From JAMCXS01 sp964459065 (lineage in GTDB: Bacteria > Acidobacteriota > Terriglobia > UBA7540), in NCBI GenBank assembly GCA_964459065.1, contig CAYWMN010000067.1:1-16250 (forward strand): 16,250 nucleotides of DNA, in the 5' to 3' direction. Positions 1 through 7,615 of the stretch are shown here, in pieces (within the stretch, counting starts at the first letter, position 1; the number at the start of each line of letters is the position of its first letter). Position numbers and translations under genes: made by a program. The notes under the pieces were generated by a model. The model saw only the letters and a program-made list of their open reading frames with translations. It was not told the DNA's origin and did not search any database.

Positions 1-560
1 GCCTAGGGATTATGCGGAAGGAGAAATCTGTTGGTTCCAAAGCGGATCAAGCAGCTAGCTCTGCAAAACGAGAACAATTCCAGGAAAATCCGCAACCCAA
101 AACCAGATTGAAGAAGCCTTGCTTCTACCCTTTTAGAAAGTCAATCCCTGCGGGAACTGCAGGGCCATGGCTTGTCCGCCATTACAATTTTCATTCAGCA
201 TTCTAAACGCCGAAAACCACTGTAAGGATTACTTCCGAGTTAGTTGCGATACTCACGAAACCAGGGACGGCACATCCGCGTTTAACCCGTTATACGTCCA
301 CTGGGCCAGACGGGAAATCAAATCGGTATGAATCATTCACCCGCCGCCGATAGTCCTCTGGTCACACCAAGACCATTTCACAGGCACAACCTTTGATGTA
401 CACTGTCTCCCTCCATCTGATTGGATGAGGATGGTACCAAAACCCGGTCACGTCAGAAAAGCAGGGGCAGGACATGTGCCAGGGAACCATCCCGGCGCTT
501 CTTGTCCCGCACAAAGTTGAATGGGGCCATTCTTACGCAAATAGAATACGGGCAGGTCTT
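1..560. other. Gene-poor upstream region
   Basis: I find no convincing gene here. Short open frames exist, but they lack a recognisable domain and a good ribosome binding site. A 6-bp inverted repeat (CCCTGC at 146-151, GCAGGG at 159-164, 7-base loop) could form a weak hairpin, but no T-run follows it. The promoter of the isomerase gene probably lies in the second half of this stretch; I cannot point to a clear -35/-10 pair. Confidence 0.5.
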
Positions 561-1409
561 ATGACAATCAAAATTGGTCTGAACATGGAGTTCATCCGTT
601 CCGAAGACAAGCCTTTCGAGGAAGGGGTGCAGAGGGCCGCGGAACTGGGATACCAGTGGGTGGAACCCATGGTGCATAACGGCCGCGAATTGCTGAGTGA
701 AGCAGGCTACTTTCATTCTTTCTCGATGGACAATGATCCGCTCGAGATGAAAGACATCCTCGACCATTGCGGCGTGCAGGCTTCCGGGCTTTCAGCCCAC
801 TGCCCGCTGATGCGGCCGGAGATCAGCGTTCCTTACCTGGAGAAAGCGGTTCGCTTCGCGGCTGCGATCGGAGCTCGTGTTCTGGCAACCGACGAGGGCA
901 TTCGGCCGGAGTGGCTCGACGACGACGAATGTTTCCAGGTGATGACCTATACACTGAAAAAGGTGCTCCAGGTCGCAGAGCGGTACAACATCTATATCGG
1001 CATTGAGCCCCACCAGAGCTTTTCAAAAAGCACCGAGGGCCTGCTTCGAATTGCCAACCTCGTCGCCTCACCGATGCTGAAGGTGAATTACGACACCGGC
1101 AATGCGTTTCTCGGAGGATCGGACCCTTACGAGGGGCTGCGAACGGTGCTTCCACTGCTGGTCCACGTGCACGCGAAAGACATTGCGCTCAAGCAGGCAG
1201 AAACGGAAAAGGGGAAGGTCACCGGAACGCCGGTGGGGTGTGCTTGCGGAGAAGGTGTCATTGACTGGGAGCGCGTTGTTTCCATTCTTCAGGAGGGCAA
1301 TTACGACGGGGTCCTATCTGTTGAATGCGGCACTTCCGACCAAGCCGCCAGCAGCCTGGCCTATCTGAAGGGAGTCCTCGGCAAACAGACTGCGGCGTCC
1401 AAGGGGTAA
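561..1409 (+). CDS. Sugar isomerase/epimerase, xylose-isomerase-like TIM barrel
   Basis: This 282-residue protein belongs to the AP-endonuclease-2/xylose-isomerase-like TIM barrel superfamily, which covers cytoplasmic sugar (phosphate) isomerases, 3-epimerases and inosose dehydratases. The four metal-ligand positions of the fold are visible: E149 in IGIEPH, D178 in NYDTGN, H204 in VHVHAKD and E255 in SVECG. The frame is open 29 codons further upstream (from 474), but that extension shows no family features, and homologous proteins start at a motif like the TIKIGLN that follows the ATG at 561, so I chose 561. There is no signal peptide, so it acts in the cytoplasm. It stands 35 bases before the cytochrome c gene, on the same strand. 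Next to a PQQ dehydrogenase and ThuA, a role in isomerising an oxidised sugar is plausible. The substrate cannot be read from the sequence. Confidence 0.85.
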   Translation: MTIKIGLNMEFIRSEDKPFEEGVQRAAELGYQWVEPMVHNGRELLSEAGYFHSFSMDNDPLEMKDILDHCGVQASGLSAHCPLMRPEISVPYLEKAVRFAAAIGARVLATDEGIRPEWLDDDECFQVMTYTLKKVLQVAERYNIYIGIEPHQSFSKSTEGLLRIANLVASPMLKVNYDTGNAFLGGSDPYEGLRTVLPLLVHVHAKDIALKQAETEKGKVTGTPVGCACGEGVIDWERVVSILQEGNYDGVLSVECGTSDQAASSLAYLKGVLGKQTAASKG

Positions 1410-1444
1410 AGGGCCGGTTGGATCTGAACGGAAAAAAGAGAATC

Positions 1445-2299
1445 ATGCTGAGCCGAAAATATCTCTGGCTTGCTGCAGTCTTCCTGCTGACTGCTTCCAC
1501 CGTCTTTCTTGCCCAGGAACGGCCCCTAACCCCGGCTCATCGACAAAAAGAGGGGACCCCCGGCCAGGGTCGCAAGCCGGTTTCCCCCGCTAGTCTCCGA
1601 ATGTACCCCGACCCGGTGCCAAATCAGCAGCCGGCCGCGGTGGCCCGGGGGAAGGCCCTGTACCAGGCCGACTGTTCGTTTTGCCACGGGACGCTGGCCA
1701 CGGGCGGAAATGGCGGTCCCGACCTGGTCCGGTCCATCCTGGTGAATCACGACAAGAACGGCGACCTGATTGGGCCCGTCATTCGCGGTGGACGCGTCGG
1801 TAAAGGAATGCCGAAATTCAATCTTACCGCCGCCCAGGTTTCAGACCTCGTGTCCTTCCTCCACCAACGGAACCGCGATGCCCGCCTGCGCTCTACCTAC
1901 AAGATTCTCAACGTGGCGGTGGGGGACGCGGCCGCCGGCAAAACCTTTTTCAAACAGCACTGTTCCGGTTGCCATTCACCAACGGGAGATCTGGCGGGCA
2001 TTGCCACCAGGTATCCCGGCGATCAGCTCCAGCAGCGATGGATCTATCCCCAGCCCGGACCTGCCCCCCGGGTTACGGTAACCCTGGCCTCGGGCCGGAA
2101 ATATTCGGGCCGTCTACAACACATTGACGAATTCGATGTATCGATGTACGACGCGCAGGGAACCTACCGCAGCTTCCCGCTTACCAACGGGACCCATGCC
2201 GAGGTGACCGCCCCCCTGGCAGCGCACTATCGTCTGATGAAGCGGTTGACGGACACGGAGATGCACAACGTGACAACCTACCTGGAGAGCCTGAAGTGA
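1445..2299 (+). CDS. Secreted di-haem cytochrome c
   Basis: The product has 284 residues. The N-terminus (about 1-24, ending FLAQ) is a Sec signal peptide, so the protein is exported. Two haem c sites are visible: C77-S-F-C80-H81, with a likely axial Met at M122 (GKGMPKF), and C173-S-G-C176-H177. The second domain is unusual: after its CxxCH, a strand-rich segment (about 207-246, VTVTLASGRKYSG onward) is inserted before the C-terminal helix (TDTEMHNVTTYL), where M265 or M273 could be the sixth ligand. The ATG at 1445 was chosen over an upstream in-frame start at 1325 because the signal peptide follows it directly. The stop codon overlaps the GTG start of the PQQ dehydrogenase, so this is probably its electron acceptor. 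Partner and redox role are inferred from position and family. Confidence 0.9.
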   Translation: MLSRKYLWLAAVFLLTASTVFLAQERPLTPAHRQKEGTPGQGRKPVSPASLRMYPDPVPNQQPAAVARGKALYQADCSFCHGTLATGGNGGPDLVRSILVNHDKNGDLIGPVIRGGRVGKGMPKFNLTAAQVSDLVSFLHQRNRDARLRSTYKILNVAVGDAAAGKTFFKQHCSGCHSPTGDLAGIATRYPGDQLQQRWIYPQPGPAPRVTVTLASGRKYSGRLQHIDEFDVSMYDAQGTYRSFPLTNGTHAEVTAPLAAHYRLMKRLTDTEMHNVTTYLESLK

Positions 2300-3855
2300 A
2301 GACCTTGGGAATCCTGATCGCCTTCTTTCTGCTCACACCGTCCCTGAGCGGCCAAAGTCTCAATCCGGACCGCATTTTGCGCCCGCTGGGCGATATCTGG
2401 CCCACTTATAACGGCGACTATTCCGGACGCCGCTTCAGCCAACTGAAGCAGATCAATAACTCCAACGTGAAGAACCTCAGGCTCGCATGGGCTTATGACT
2501 CGGGAAACTGGCCCATCAAGGCCGCGCCGCTCATGGTTGGGGGTGTCCTGTATTTTTCTTCTCCCGACAATGCCTGGGCGATTGATGCTCGCACCGGCCG
2601 CCAGATCTGGCATTGGCAGACAAAAACCCGTGGCGGCACTCACATCGGCAGCCGCGGAATGGCCATGTATGGGAAATGGCTGTTCCTGGTGACCCCAGAC
2701 GATTATCTCGTTTCTCTGGATGCGGCAACCGGCAAGGAACGATGGCGGGTGGTCATTGCCGACCTCAAACTCGATTTTTTCTCAACCGTAGCCCCGGTGG
2801 TTATTCGTAATCATGTCCTGGTAAGCCCCAGCATCGAATCCACCGACAACCGCGGTTACCTGGATTCCTACGACCCGAAAACCGGCAAGCACCAGTGGCG
2901 CTGGTACGCCACTCCGAATCCCGGAGAGCCCGGCTCCGAAACTTGGCCCAATCCGGACGCAATGGCGCATGGCGGAGGAGCCATCTGGATTCCCGGCACC
3001 TACGATCCTGAGCTGAACTTGTACTACTTTGGCACGGCCAACCCTCAGCCGGTCATGGCGGGCCAGGGTCGCAAAGGGGACAATCTCTGGGCCAACTCCA
3101 TCGTGGCGCTTAACCCGGACACCGGTAAAATGGTCTGGTATTACCAGACCACGCCGCACGACACACACGATTGGGACTCCGCTGAGACGCCGGTTCTTTT
3201 TGACGCGACGATTGATGGCCGACCGCGAAAACTGCTGGCTCAGGCCAACCGCAACGGATACTTCTTTGTGCTCGACCGCACGAATGGCCGGCACATCATC
3301 ACCGCTCCTTTCGTTGCCAACAACTGGGCGAAGGGGCTTGACGCCCAGGGACGGCCGATCCGTGACACGGCCAAAGACCCCCAACCGGCGGGGGCATTTG
3401 TGATTCCCTCCGAGGGCGGCGCCACCAACTGGTTTCCCCCCAGCCTTGACCCTGAAACCGGACTTTTTTACGTTCGAGTGGTGCGCTCGGCCGCCGTCTA
3501 TTACCTCACTGATACCAGTTCAAAACCCGAGGCGTGGGGCGGAATTGACAAAAACGTTTGGAGAGGGCCTTCCTCAATCGAAGCCATCCACTCCACAACC
3601 GGGAAAATCGCCTGGGATCACATGACCGGCAAAGGTGGGTCTTCCGGGCTGCTGACCACCGCAGGTAAATTGCTTTTTGGCGGCGACGGATCAGGAAACG
3701 CCATGGCCCTCGATCCCTTAACCGGAAAGACGCTTTGGCACGTCAACCTGAATGAGAGGATGACCAATGGCCCCATCACCTACAAATTGGACGGGCGCCA
3801 GTATGTGGTGCTTGCAGCAGGGCCGAAGCTCTTTGCCTTCACGCTTCCAAAATGA
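2296..3855 (+). CDS. PQQ-dependent beta-propeller dehydrogenase
   Basis: This 519-residue secreted quinoprotein has a Sec-like signal (about 1-20). Repeated propeller docking motifs are visible at 95-106, 140-150, 191-201, 271-281, 430-440 and 471-481, each of the form xD-x-x-TGK-x-x-W. The PHDTHDWD segment (288-294) matches the catalytic-Asp region of methanol/ethanol dehydrogenases, and GTANP (246-250) matches the region carrying the calcium-binding Asn. NRNGYFFVLDRTNG (318-331) is a family hallmark. It has no C-terminal haem domain; the haem protein is the separate gene just upstream. The whole sequence contains no cysteine, so the vicinal disulfide over PQQ seen in classical members is absent. 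The start is a GTG within GTGA, overlapping the cytochrome stop, with GGAG (2284-2287) eight bases upstream. It oxidises an alcohol or sugar in the periplasm; the substrate is unknown. Confidence 0.9.
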   Translation: MKTLGILIAFFLLTPSLSGQSLNPDRILRPLGDIWPTYNGDYSGRRFSQLKQINNSNVKNLRLAWAYDSGNWPIKAAPLMVGGVLYFSSPDNAWAIDARTGRQIWHWQTKTRGGTHIGSRGMAMYGKWLFLVTPDDYLVSLDAATGKERWRVVIADLKLDFFSTVAPVVIRNHVLVSPSIESTDNRGYLDSYDPKTGKHQWRWYATPNPGEPGSETWPNPDAMAHGGGAIWIPGTYDPELNLYYFGTANPQPVMAGQGRKGDNLWANSIVALNPDTGKMVWYYQTTPHDTHDWDSAETPVLFDATIDGRPRKLLAQANRNGYFFVLDRTNGRHIITAPFVANNWAKGLDAQGRPIRDTAKDPQPAGAFVIPSEGGATNWFPPSLDPETGLFYVRVVRSAAVYYLTDTSSKPEAWGGIDKNVWRGPSSIEAIHSTTGKIAWDHMTGKGGSSGLLTTAGKLLFGGDGSGNAMALDPLTGKTLWHVNLNERMTNGPITYKLDGRQYVVLAAGPKLFAFTLPK

Positions 3856-3868
3856 TCAGGGTGAACCG

Positions 3869-3958
3869 ATGCAAAAGATGACTCGGCGGGAACATCTGAA
3901 GCAGCTGGGATTCGGCGGCGTCGCCACGCCCGGCTGGCGAAATACAGGAGCCTTATGA
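3869..3958 (+). pseudogene. 29-codon Tat-signal-like remnant or leader peptide
   Basis: A short frame starts at ATG 3869, 13 bases after the PQQ dehydrogenase stop, and ends in the TGA of an ATGA overlap with the ThuA gene. Its peptide begins MQKMTRREHLKQLGFGGVAT, which closely resembles a twin-arginine export signal (T-R-R-x-x-L-K followed by a short apolar stretch), but it then runs into a stop instead of a mature protein. The best reading is the 5' stump of a Tat-exported protein whose body was lost by deletion. It could still be translated and couple ribosomes to ThuA, because AGGAG (3946-3950) lies four bases before the ThuA ATG. Whether it is expressed cannot be told from sequence. Confidence 0.5.
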
Positions 3959-4893
3959 AAAAAGTCATTCTGTGTTTGGGTATTGCAATCCTTCTGACGC
4001 GGCCGTCGATTGCCCAGAATACGACGGCCGACAGGATTCCCTTATTCAAGAAAGGAGCCATTCGCGTGTTGATTCTGACTGGGCAGAATAACCACGACTG
4101 GCGAAGCACCACGCCCGTGCTGAGAGACATGCTCTTGAACACAGGGCGATTTGACGTTCGGGTCAACGAAGAGCCTACCGGCATGACATCGGAAACGCTT
4201 GCTGTTTACGACGTGGTAGTTCTCAATTACAACGGCCCGCGTTGGGGACATACGACCGAGAAGGCGCTTGAGAATTTCGTCCGGTCAGGCAAGGGACTGG
4301 TGGGCGTGCACGGCGCCAACTGGGCCTTTAGCGGCCTGGTCGTGCTGGGCGCCGGAAGCCATCCGACGGGGATCATGGAGCCGCCGTGGCCCGCCTACAA
4401 ACAGATGATCGGCGGGGTATGGTCCGAACAGCCTCCTGCATCAGGACATGCTCCAAGGCACAAGTTCGCCGTGAAAATCATCGACCCCGACAGTCCCATC
4501 ACCCACGGACTGCCGAAGACGTTCCAGGCGAATGACGAACTCTATCACAACATGCACATGGCGCCCGGAGTCCACATTCTGGCAACTGCTTACGATGACC
4601 CTGCCAATCAACCCAAGACGCGCCGGCAACCGGCAGCCAGGCGAACTTCGTCGGCGAATTCGCCTCACCTTGACATGAATCCTACGGGAAAGAACGAGCC
4701 CATGCTTTGGACCATTCGTTACGGCCGAGGCAGGACCTTCTACACCGTCCTGGGACACGACGTCAAGGCCATGGACATGCCCGGCTTTTCCACCACCTTT
4801 GTTCGAGGCGTGGAATGGGCGGCAACCGGCACGGTGAAGCAACCGGTGCCGGAATTCCGAACATGGACTGAACCTCTTCCGTCCAAGCATTAG
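3955..4893 (+). CDS. Secreted ThuA-domain protein
   Basis: The product has 312 residues with a Sec signal at about 1-20 (ending SIAQ). The ThuA domain (glutamine-amidotransferase-like fold) spans about 36-292. Family features include VLILTGQNNHDW (38-49), the strand YDVVVLNYNG (85-94), GLVGVHGANW (114-123), DELYHN (194-199), the YGRGRTFYTVLGHD segment (256-269) and GVEWAATG (285-292). ThuA of rhizobia is needed for trehalose use and is thought to act on 3-keto-sugar intermediates, which fits the neighbouring dehydrogenase and isomerase. An Arg-rich linker at about 218-231 interrupts the domain before NEPMLW. The start is set by AGGAG four bases upstream and by the overlap with the preceding short frame. 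Enzymatic activity for this exported version is not established. Confidence 0.85.
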   Translation: MKKVILCLGIAILLTRPSIAQNTTADRIPLFKKGAIRVLILTGQNNHDWRSTTPVLRDMLLNTGRFDVRVNEEPTGMTSETLAVYDVVVLNYNGPRWGHTTEKALENFVRSGKGLVGVHGANWAFSGLVVLGAGSHPTGIMEPPWPAYKQMIGGVWSEQPPASGHAPRHKFAVKIIDPDSPITHGLPKTFQANDELYHNMHMAPGVHILATAYDDPANQPKTRRQPAARRTSSANSPHLDMNPTGKNEPMLWTIRYGRGRTFYTVLGHDVKAMDMPGFSTTFVRGVEWAATGTVKQPVPEFRTWTEPLPSKH

Positions 4894-4907
4894 CCGTGGA
4901 AGGGTGG

Positions 4908-4938
4908 GGCGAGGGTTCAGTGTATCGACCCTGCCTTT
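4908..4938 (+). terminator. Possible terminator after the ThuA gene
   Basis: GGC-G-AGGGT (4908-4916) can pair with ACCCTGCC (4928-4935) if one G is left bulged, giving an 8-bp stem and an 11-base loop followed by TTT. It lies 15 bases after the ThuA stop. The T-run is short, so this is a weak intrinsic terminator candidate. Confidence 0.35.
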
Positions 4939-4961
4939 GGGCTTCCGCAATTCTTTTCGGT

Positions 4962-4986
4962 CGGCTGCCAACCTGTTGGCATGCCG
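4962..4986. terminator. Strong hairpin between convergent genes
   Basis: TGCCAAC (4966-4972) and GTTGGCA (4975-4981) are perfect inverted repeats only two bases apart. The stem extends outward through CGGC (4962-4965) and GCCG (4983-4986) with one bulged T. The hairpin begins just past the stop codon of the minus-strand GH42 gene. No U-run follows on either strand, so it is not a textbook intrinsic terminator. It may still protect a 3' end or assist termination for both converging genes. Confidence 0.45.
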
Positions 4987-4988
4987 GA

Positions 4989-7127
4989 TTACCGGCTGGC
5001 TTTCAGCACGCAGGCTTTGCCAGAAAGCAGCGTCAGCACGACATCGGTAAAACCTTCGTGACGCATCAGTCTGACAGGCAAGCCAGCCAGATGGTCCGTG
5101 ATGGAAGCATAGTCGCCGCGAAGTCTCACGGTGATTTGCTCGTCGGGGCCCCAATTGGTGAGAACAACAATCGGTCCTGAAGCATGATGGAGGGCCCGGA
5201 AGCCCACTTGCCCGGACGCTTTTGTAAGCTGGACGAGAGACTGGGGCTCAGCCTGAACAGCAGGCGCGGTTATCCATTTTTCGACCGCGGGATTCCCGCG
5301 CTGAAAATAAGCCAGGGTCAACGCTGAACCATAATAGAACGCTTTCCCTTTACCAAAAGTGTGCACGGTGGCAAAGGGTTTGCCCTGGCCGTCCTTGACG
5401 GCCACCTGCGCGCCCTGTATATTCATTGGGATTTTCCAGAGTTCGCCTCCCTGTTCGTTCGCTTCGGTTACGGAATAGGGCTGCTCCATCGGAACGATAT
5501 CCGCAACGCATGACTCCCACCCAAAAACCTCCGCGAGGCCACCCGGCAAGCTGGGACGGATTACGCCGTATTCATTTTTCCAGCCCAGCATACCATCAGC
5601 CCAGAGTGTGCCCCCGTTGTTGACGAATTCCTTCAACGCTGAAACAGCATCGTCGTCAATCGCGTAACAATATGGGAGATATAGAACGTCGTACTGGCTG
5701 GCTCCGTCGGACTTGAGTTCATCGACGTCGACAAAAGTGACGGGCAGGTGCCGGCGGCGAAGAGCCTCATAGCAACCCATCAGTGAATGCACAGCTTCCC
5801 GAGTTCGTTGTTGTGTCTGGCCGTCAAGTTGCAGCAGCAGTAGTGTCTCGCGGTTGTACAGAATAGCCGTCCTGGGTTGTTGAGGCGTGGCCTCAACCAT
5901 GAACGGCATGCGTCCAATAGCGTTGAGAACCTTCTTCGCTGCAGCCGCCCGAGCGGAAGGCGTCGCACCGAGGCTCGCCATTTGCCACTCGCCGGCTTCC
6001 CGCCCCAGTACGCGGGGGTTCCAGAGCCAGAAAACCACTCCCTTGCACCCTGCCCCAAACGCATCCCACAGCCACAGGTTCAGTTCGTCTGCTGTGGGAT
6101 TCATGGGCCGACGGCCCGTGTAAATGGTCGGCCCTCCCTGAAGTTCTGTAACCCACCACGGCTTTTTTCTCGCAGCACTGGCCAGGATGTCGATGTTGTA
6201 GGCAAAGGCCAGACCAAATTCCTTCCGCTCGAATTCCCCAAAGAGCCAGGCGGGATGAATGGAAGCGCCAAGAAAATCCACGACATGGCCCTCCTTCCAG
6301 CGGTTACCGCCCGTGGGATTGATGTGGGTGGGATGGACCCGATCATACTTTCTGATCTGGCCCTTGATCCACTCTAGGATTTCAACAATGCTATCGTCGT
6401 TGAATTCATGCCAGTCGACAAATGATGGGTAATCCACCCAATAGGAGTTCCACTGATCGGCCGCCACCTGGATGTCGGAGAACTTCCGCAGCGGTCGGAA
6501 CCATCGCTGGTTCAACTTGTCCACCGTTCCGTATTTCGTTTCCAGCCACCTGCCGAAAGCTTCCATCGAGGGCTGGTCATAAAAATAGAAAGGATGCGGT
6601 TCGTTCATCAACAGCCACACCCCATGGGCCGGGTGGTTCCGGTAACGGGTCACCACCTTTTCAAGATACGCTGCCGCGCGTTCCCGCAACCTGGGATCAT
6701 GCAGATTTGCCCGGTTGTGGTAGAACGGCGTCAGATCCATCCAGCCCGGTGGATCTTCTGAACACAACGTGGCGGCGATCTTGATTCCCGAATCCCGGGC
6801 CGCGTTGTAAATCCAGTCATACTTCTCAAAGGTCCACACCCCCGGAGGGCGCTCAACATCGTCCCATATAACGAAAATCCGGGCCACCGTGAGCCCGTAG
6901 GATTGCATCAGTCTGAAATGCTTCCGGACACTCTCTTCCGTTGCGGTCTTATTGAGGAAAAACTCGGCGCCCAGACGAATTGTGCCGATGAGTTCATGAA
7001 GACCTGATGAAATGGAACCATGGTTTTCAAACGGGCTTTCTGCTCTCAAATCAGTTCTTGCCCCCACTAATCCAACGCTCACACCAGCCAGGCTGGTCTT
7101 CAGAAAGCTTCTCCGCGAAGTTGTCAT
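4989..7127 (-). CDS. Tat-exported GH42 beta-galactosidase-like glycosidase
   Basis: This 712-residue protein is on the minus strand. The N-terminus (MTTSRRSFLKTSLAG) is a clear twin-arginine signal, so the enzyme is exported folded. The catalytic TIM barrel follows: FVIWDDVERPPGVWTFEKYD (85-104) is typical of GH42, E176 in LLMNEPH is the predicted acid/base, and E328 in WWVTELQGG the predicted nucleophile. A central domain (about 418-545, including YDVLYLPYCYAIDDDAV and NNGGTLWADG) matches the GH42 trimerisation domain, and a beta-rich C-terminus follows. The length suits the family. AGAGGG four bases before the ATG is a good ribosome binding site. The gene is convergent with the ThuA group and divergent from the SDR operon. 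It likely releases galactose or a related sugar from polymers or oligosaccharides; exact specificity is unknown. Confidence 0.9.
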   Translation of the reverse strand: MTTSRRSFLKTSLAGVSVGLVGARTDLRAESPFENHGSISSGLHELIGTIRLGAEFFLNKTATEESVRKHFRLMQSYGLTVARIFVIWDDVERPPGVWTFEKYDWIYNAARDSGIKIAATLCSEDPPGWMDLTPFYHNRANLHDPRLRERAAAYLEKVVTRYRNHPAHGVWLLMNEPHPFYFYDQPSMEAFGRWLETKYGTVDKLNQRWFRPLRKFSDIQVAADQWNSYWVDYPSFVDWHEFNDDSIVEILEWIKGQIRKYDRVHPTHINPTGGNRWKEGHVVDFLGASIHPAWLFGEFERKEFGLAFAYNIDILASAARKKPWWVTELQGGPTIYTGRRPMNPTADELNLWLWDAFGAGCKGVVFWLWNPRVLGREAGEWQMASLGATPSARAAAAKKVLNAIGRMPFMVEATPQQPRTAILYNRETLLLLQLDGQTQQRTREAVHSLMGCYEALRRRHLPVTFVDVDELKSDGASQYDVLYLPYCYAIDDDAVSALKEFVNNGGTLWADGMLGWKNEYGVIRPSLPGGLAEVFGWESCVADIVPMEQPYSVTEANEQGGELWKIPMNIQGAQVAVKDGQGKPFATVHTFGKGKAFYYGSALTLAYFQRGNPAVEKWITAPAVQAEPQSLVQLTKASGQVGFRALHHASGPIVVLTNWGPDEQITVRLRGDYASITDHLAGLPVRLMRHEGFTDVVLTLLSGKACVLKASR

Positions 7128-7195
7128 CGTTCCCTCTCATTACACTGACCTTAATAAGATGTTCCGCTCGCAGTCAGCATGAACACCGGATCTCG

Positions 7196-7210
7196 AACCA
7201 CTGGTTACCA
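7196..7210. promoter_or_regulatory. Overlapping palindromes, possible operator
   Basis: AACCA-C-TGGTT (7196-7206) is a perfect odd palindrome, and it overlaps a second one, TGGT-T-ACCA (7202-7210). The pair lies about 70 bases upstream of the GH42 start codon, where a sugar-responsive repressor could bind. The second half resembles LacI- or GntR-type half-sites, but neither full consensus is met and only one copy is seen. Confidence 0.25.
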
Positions 7211-7527
7211 CACGGCTGACTGTTTTAATGGCGCCCGGGACTTGAGACTTGTTCGAGGTCCGTCAACTCTTCAAGAGCATGCTACAGAACCCTGCTTCTC
7301 TGGAAAATCAGGCCAAGTGTATGTTGAAGGCAGGTCAAAATCAACCAAGGGGTTTTCGCGCCTTCCAACGTGAGGCGTCACCACTTTGCTGAAAGGCCCG
7401 CTTCACTATGGGCTGTGCATCTGAGAAGATAACTTCGCCTTCACCCTGGGTTCAACTCCCCATTCCGATCCAATACGGACAGCGGCCGAAAAACTTACTC
7501 TGAAAGTAGTCTTAAAAATCAAAACAG

Positions 7528-7554
7528 TTGTAATCTGACCGCAAGGGTGATACT
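7528..7554 (+). promoter_or_regulatory. Weak candidate promoter for the SDR-E1-E2 operon
   Basis: TTGTAA (7528-7533) and GATACT (7549-7554) resemble -35 and -10 boxes with a 15-base spacer, which is shorter than ideal. They sit about 60-90 bases before the first SDR start. This is the best pair I can see by eye and remains uncertain. Confidence 0.2.
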
Positions 7555-7615
7555 TAAAAGCAGCTTTGCATAGTTTTATGCCGAAGTTTGTAGTCAGGGG
7601 GCGATCGATAAGGCA

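Larger units (their letters stand above)
7128..7615. other. Divergent intergenic region
   Basis: These 488 bases separate the GH42 gene (leftward) from the SDR-E1-E2 operon (rightward) and should contain both promoters. I see no convincing gene; a 64-codon frame at 7179-7373 has no recognisable features. Notable items are the overlapping palindromes at 7196-7210, a possible -35/-10 pair at 7528-7554, and a 5-bp inverted repeat GCATA/TATGC at 7568-7581 just upstream of the first SDR gene. No regulator gene lies next to it. Confidence 0.6.

Noticed and set aside
146..164. Hairpin CCCTGC/GCAGGG as a terminator
   Set aside because: Only six base pairs, no following T-run and no gene visible upstream of it.
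12..206. 64-codon frame at the window start
   Set aside because: No domain or signal is visible, and nothing links the composition to a real protein.
474..560. 29-codon N-terminal extension of the isomerase gene
   Set aside because: The extension has no similarity to the family, and the fold begins right after the ATG at 561.
4441..5154. 237-codon open frame on the minus strand across the ThuA/GH42 junction
   Set aside because: Antisense to ThuA and out of frame with GH42; rich in Arg, Pro and His with no domain, typical of a shadow frame.
7323..7345. GTTGA/TCAAC inverted repeat in the divergent region
   Set aside because: Five base pairs over 13 bases of loop is too short to stand out from chance.
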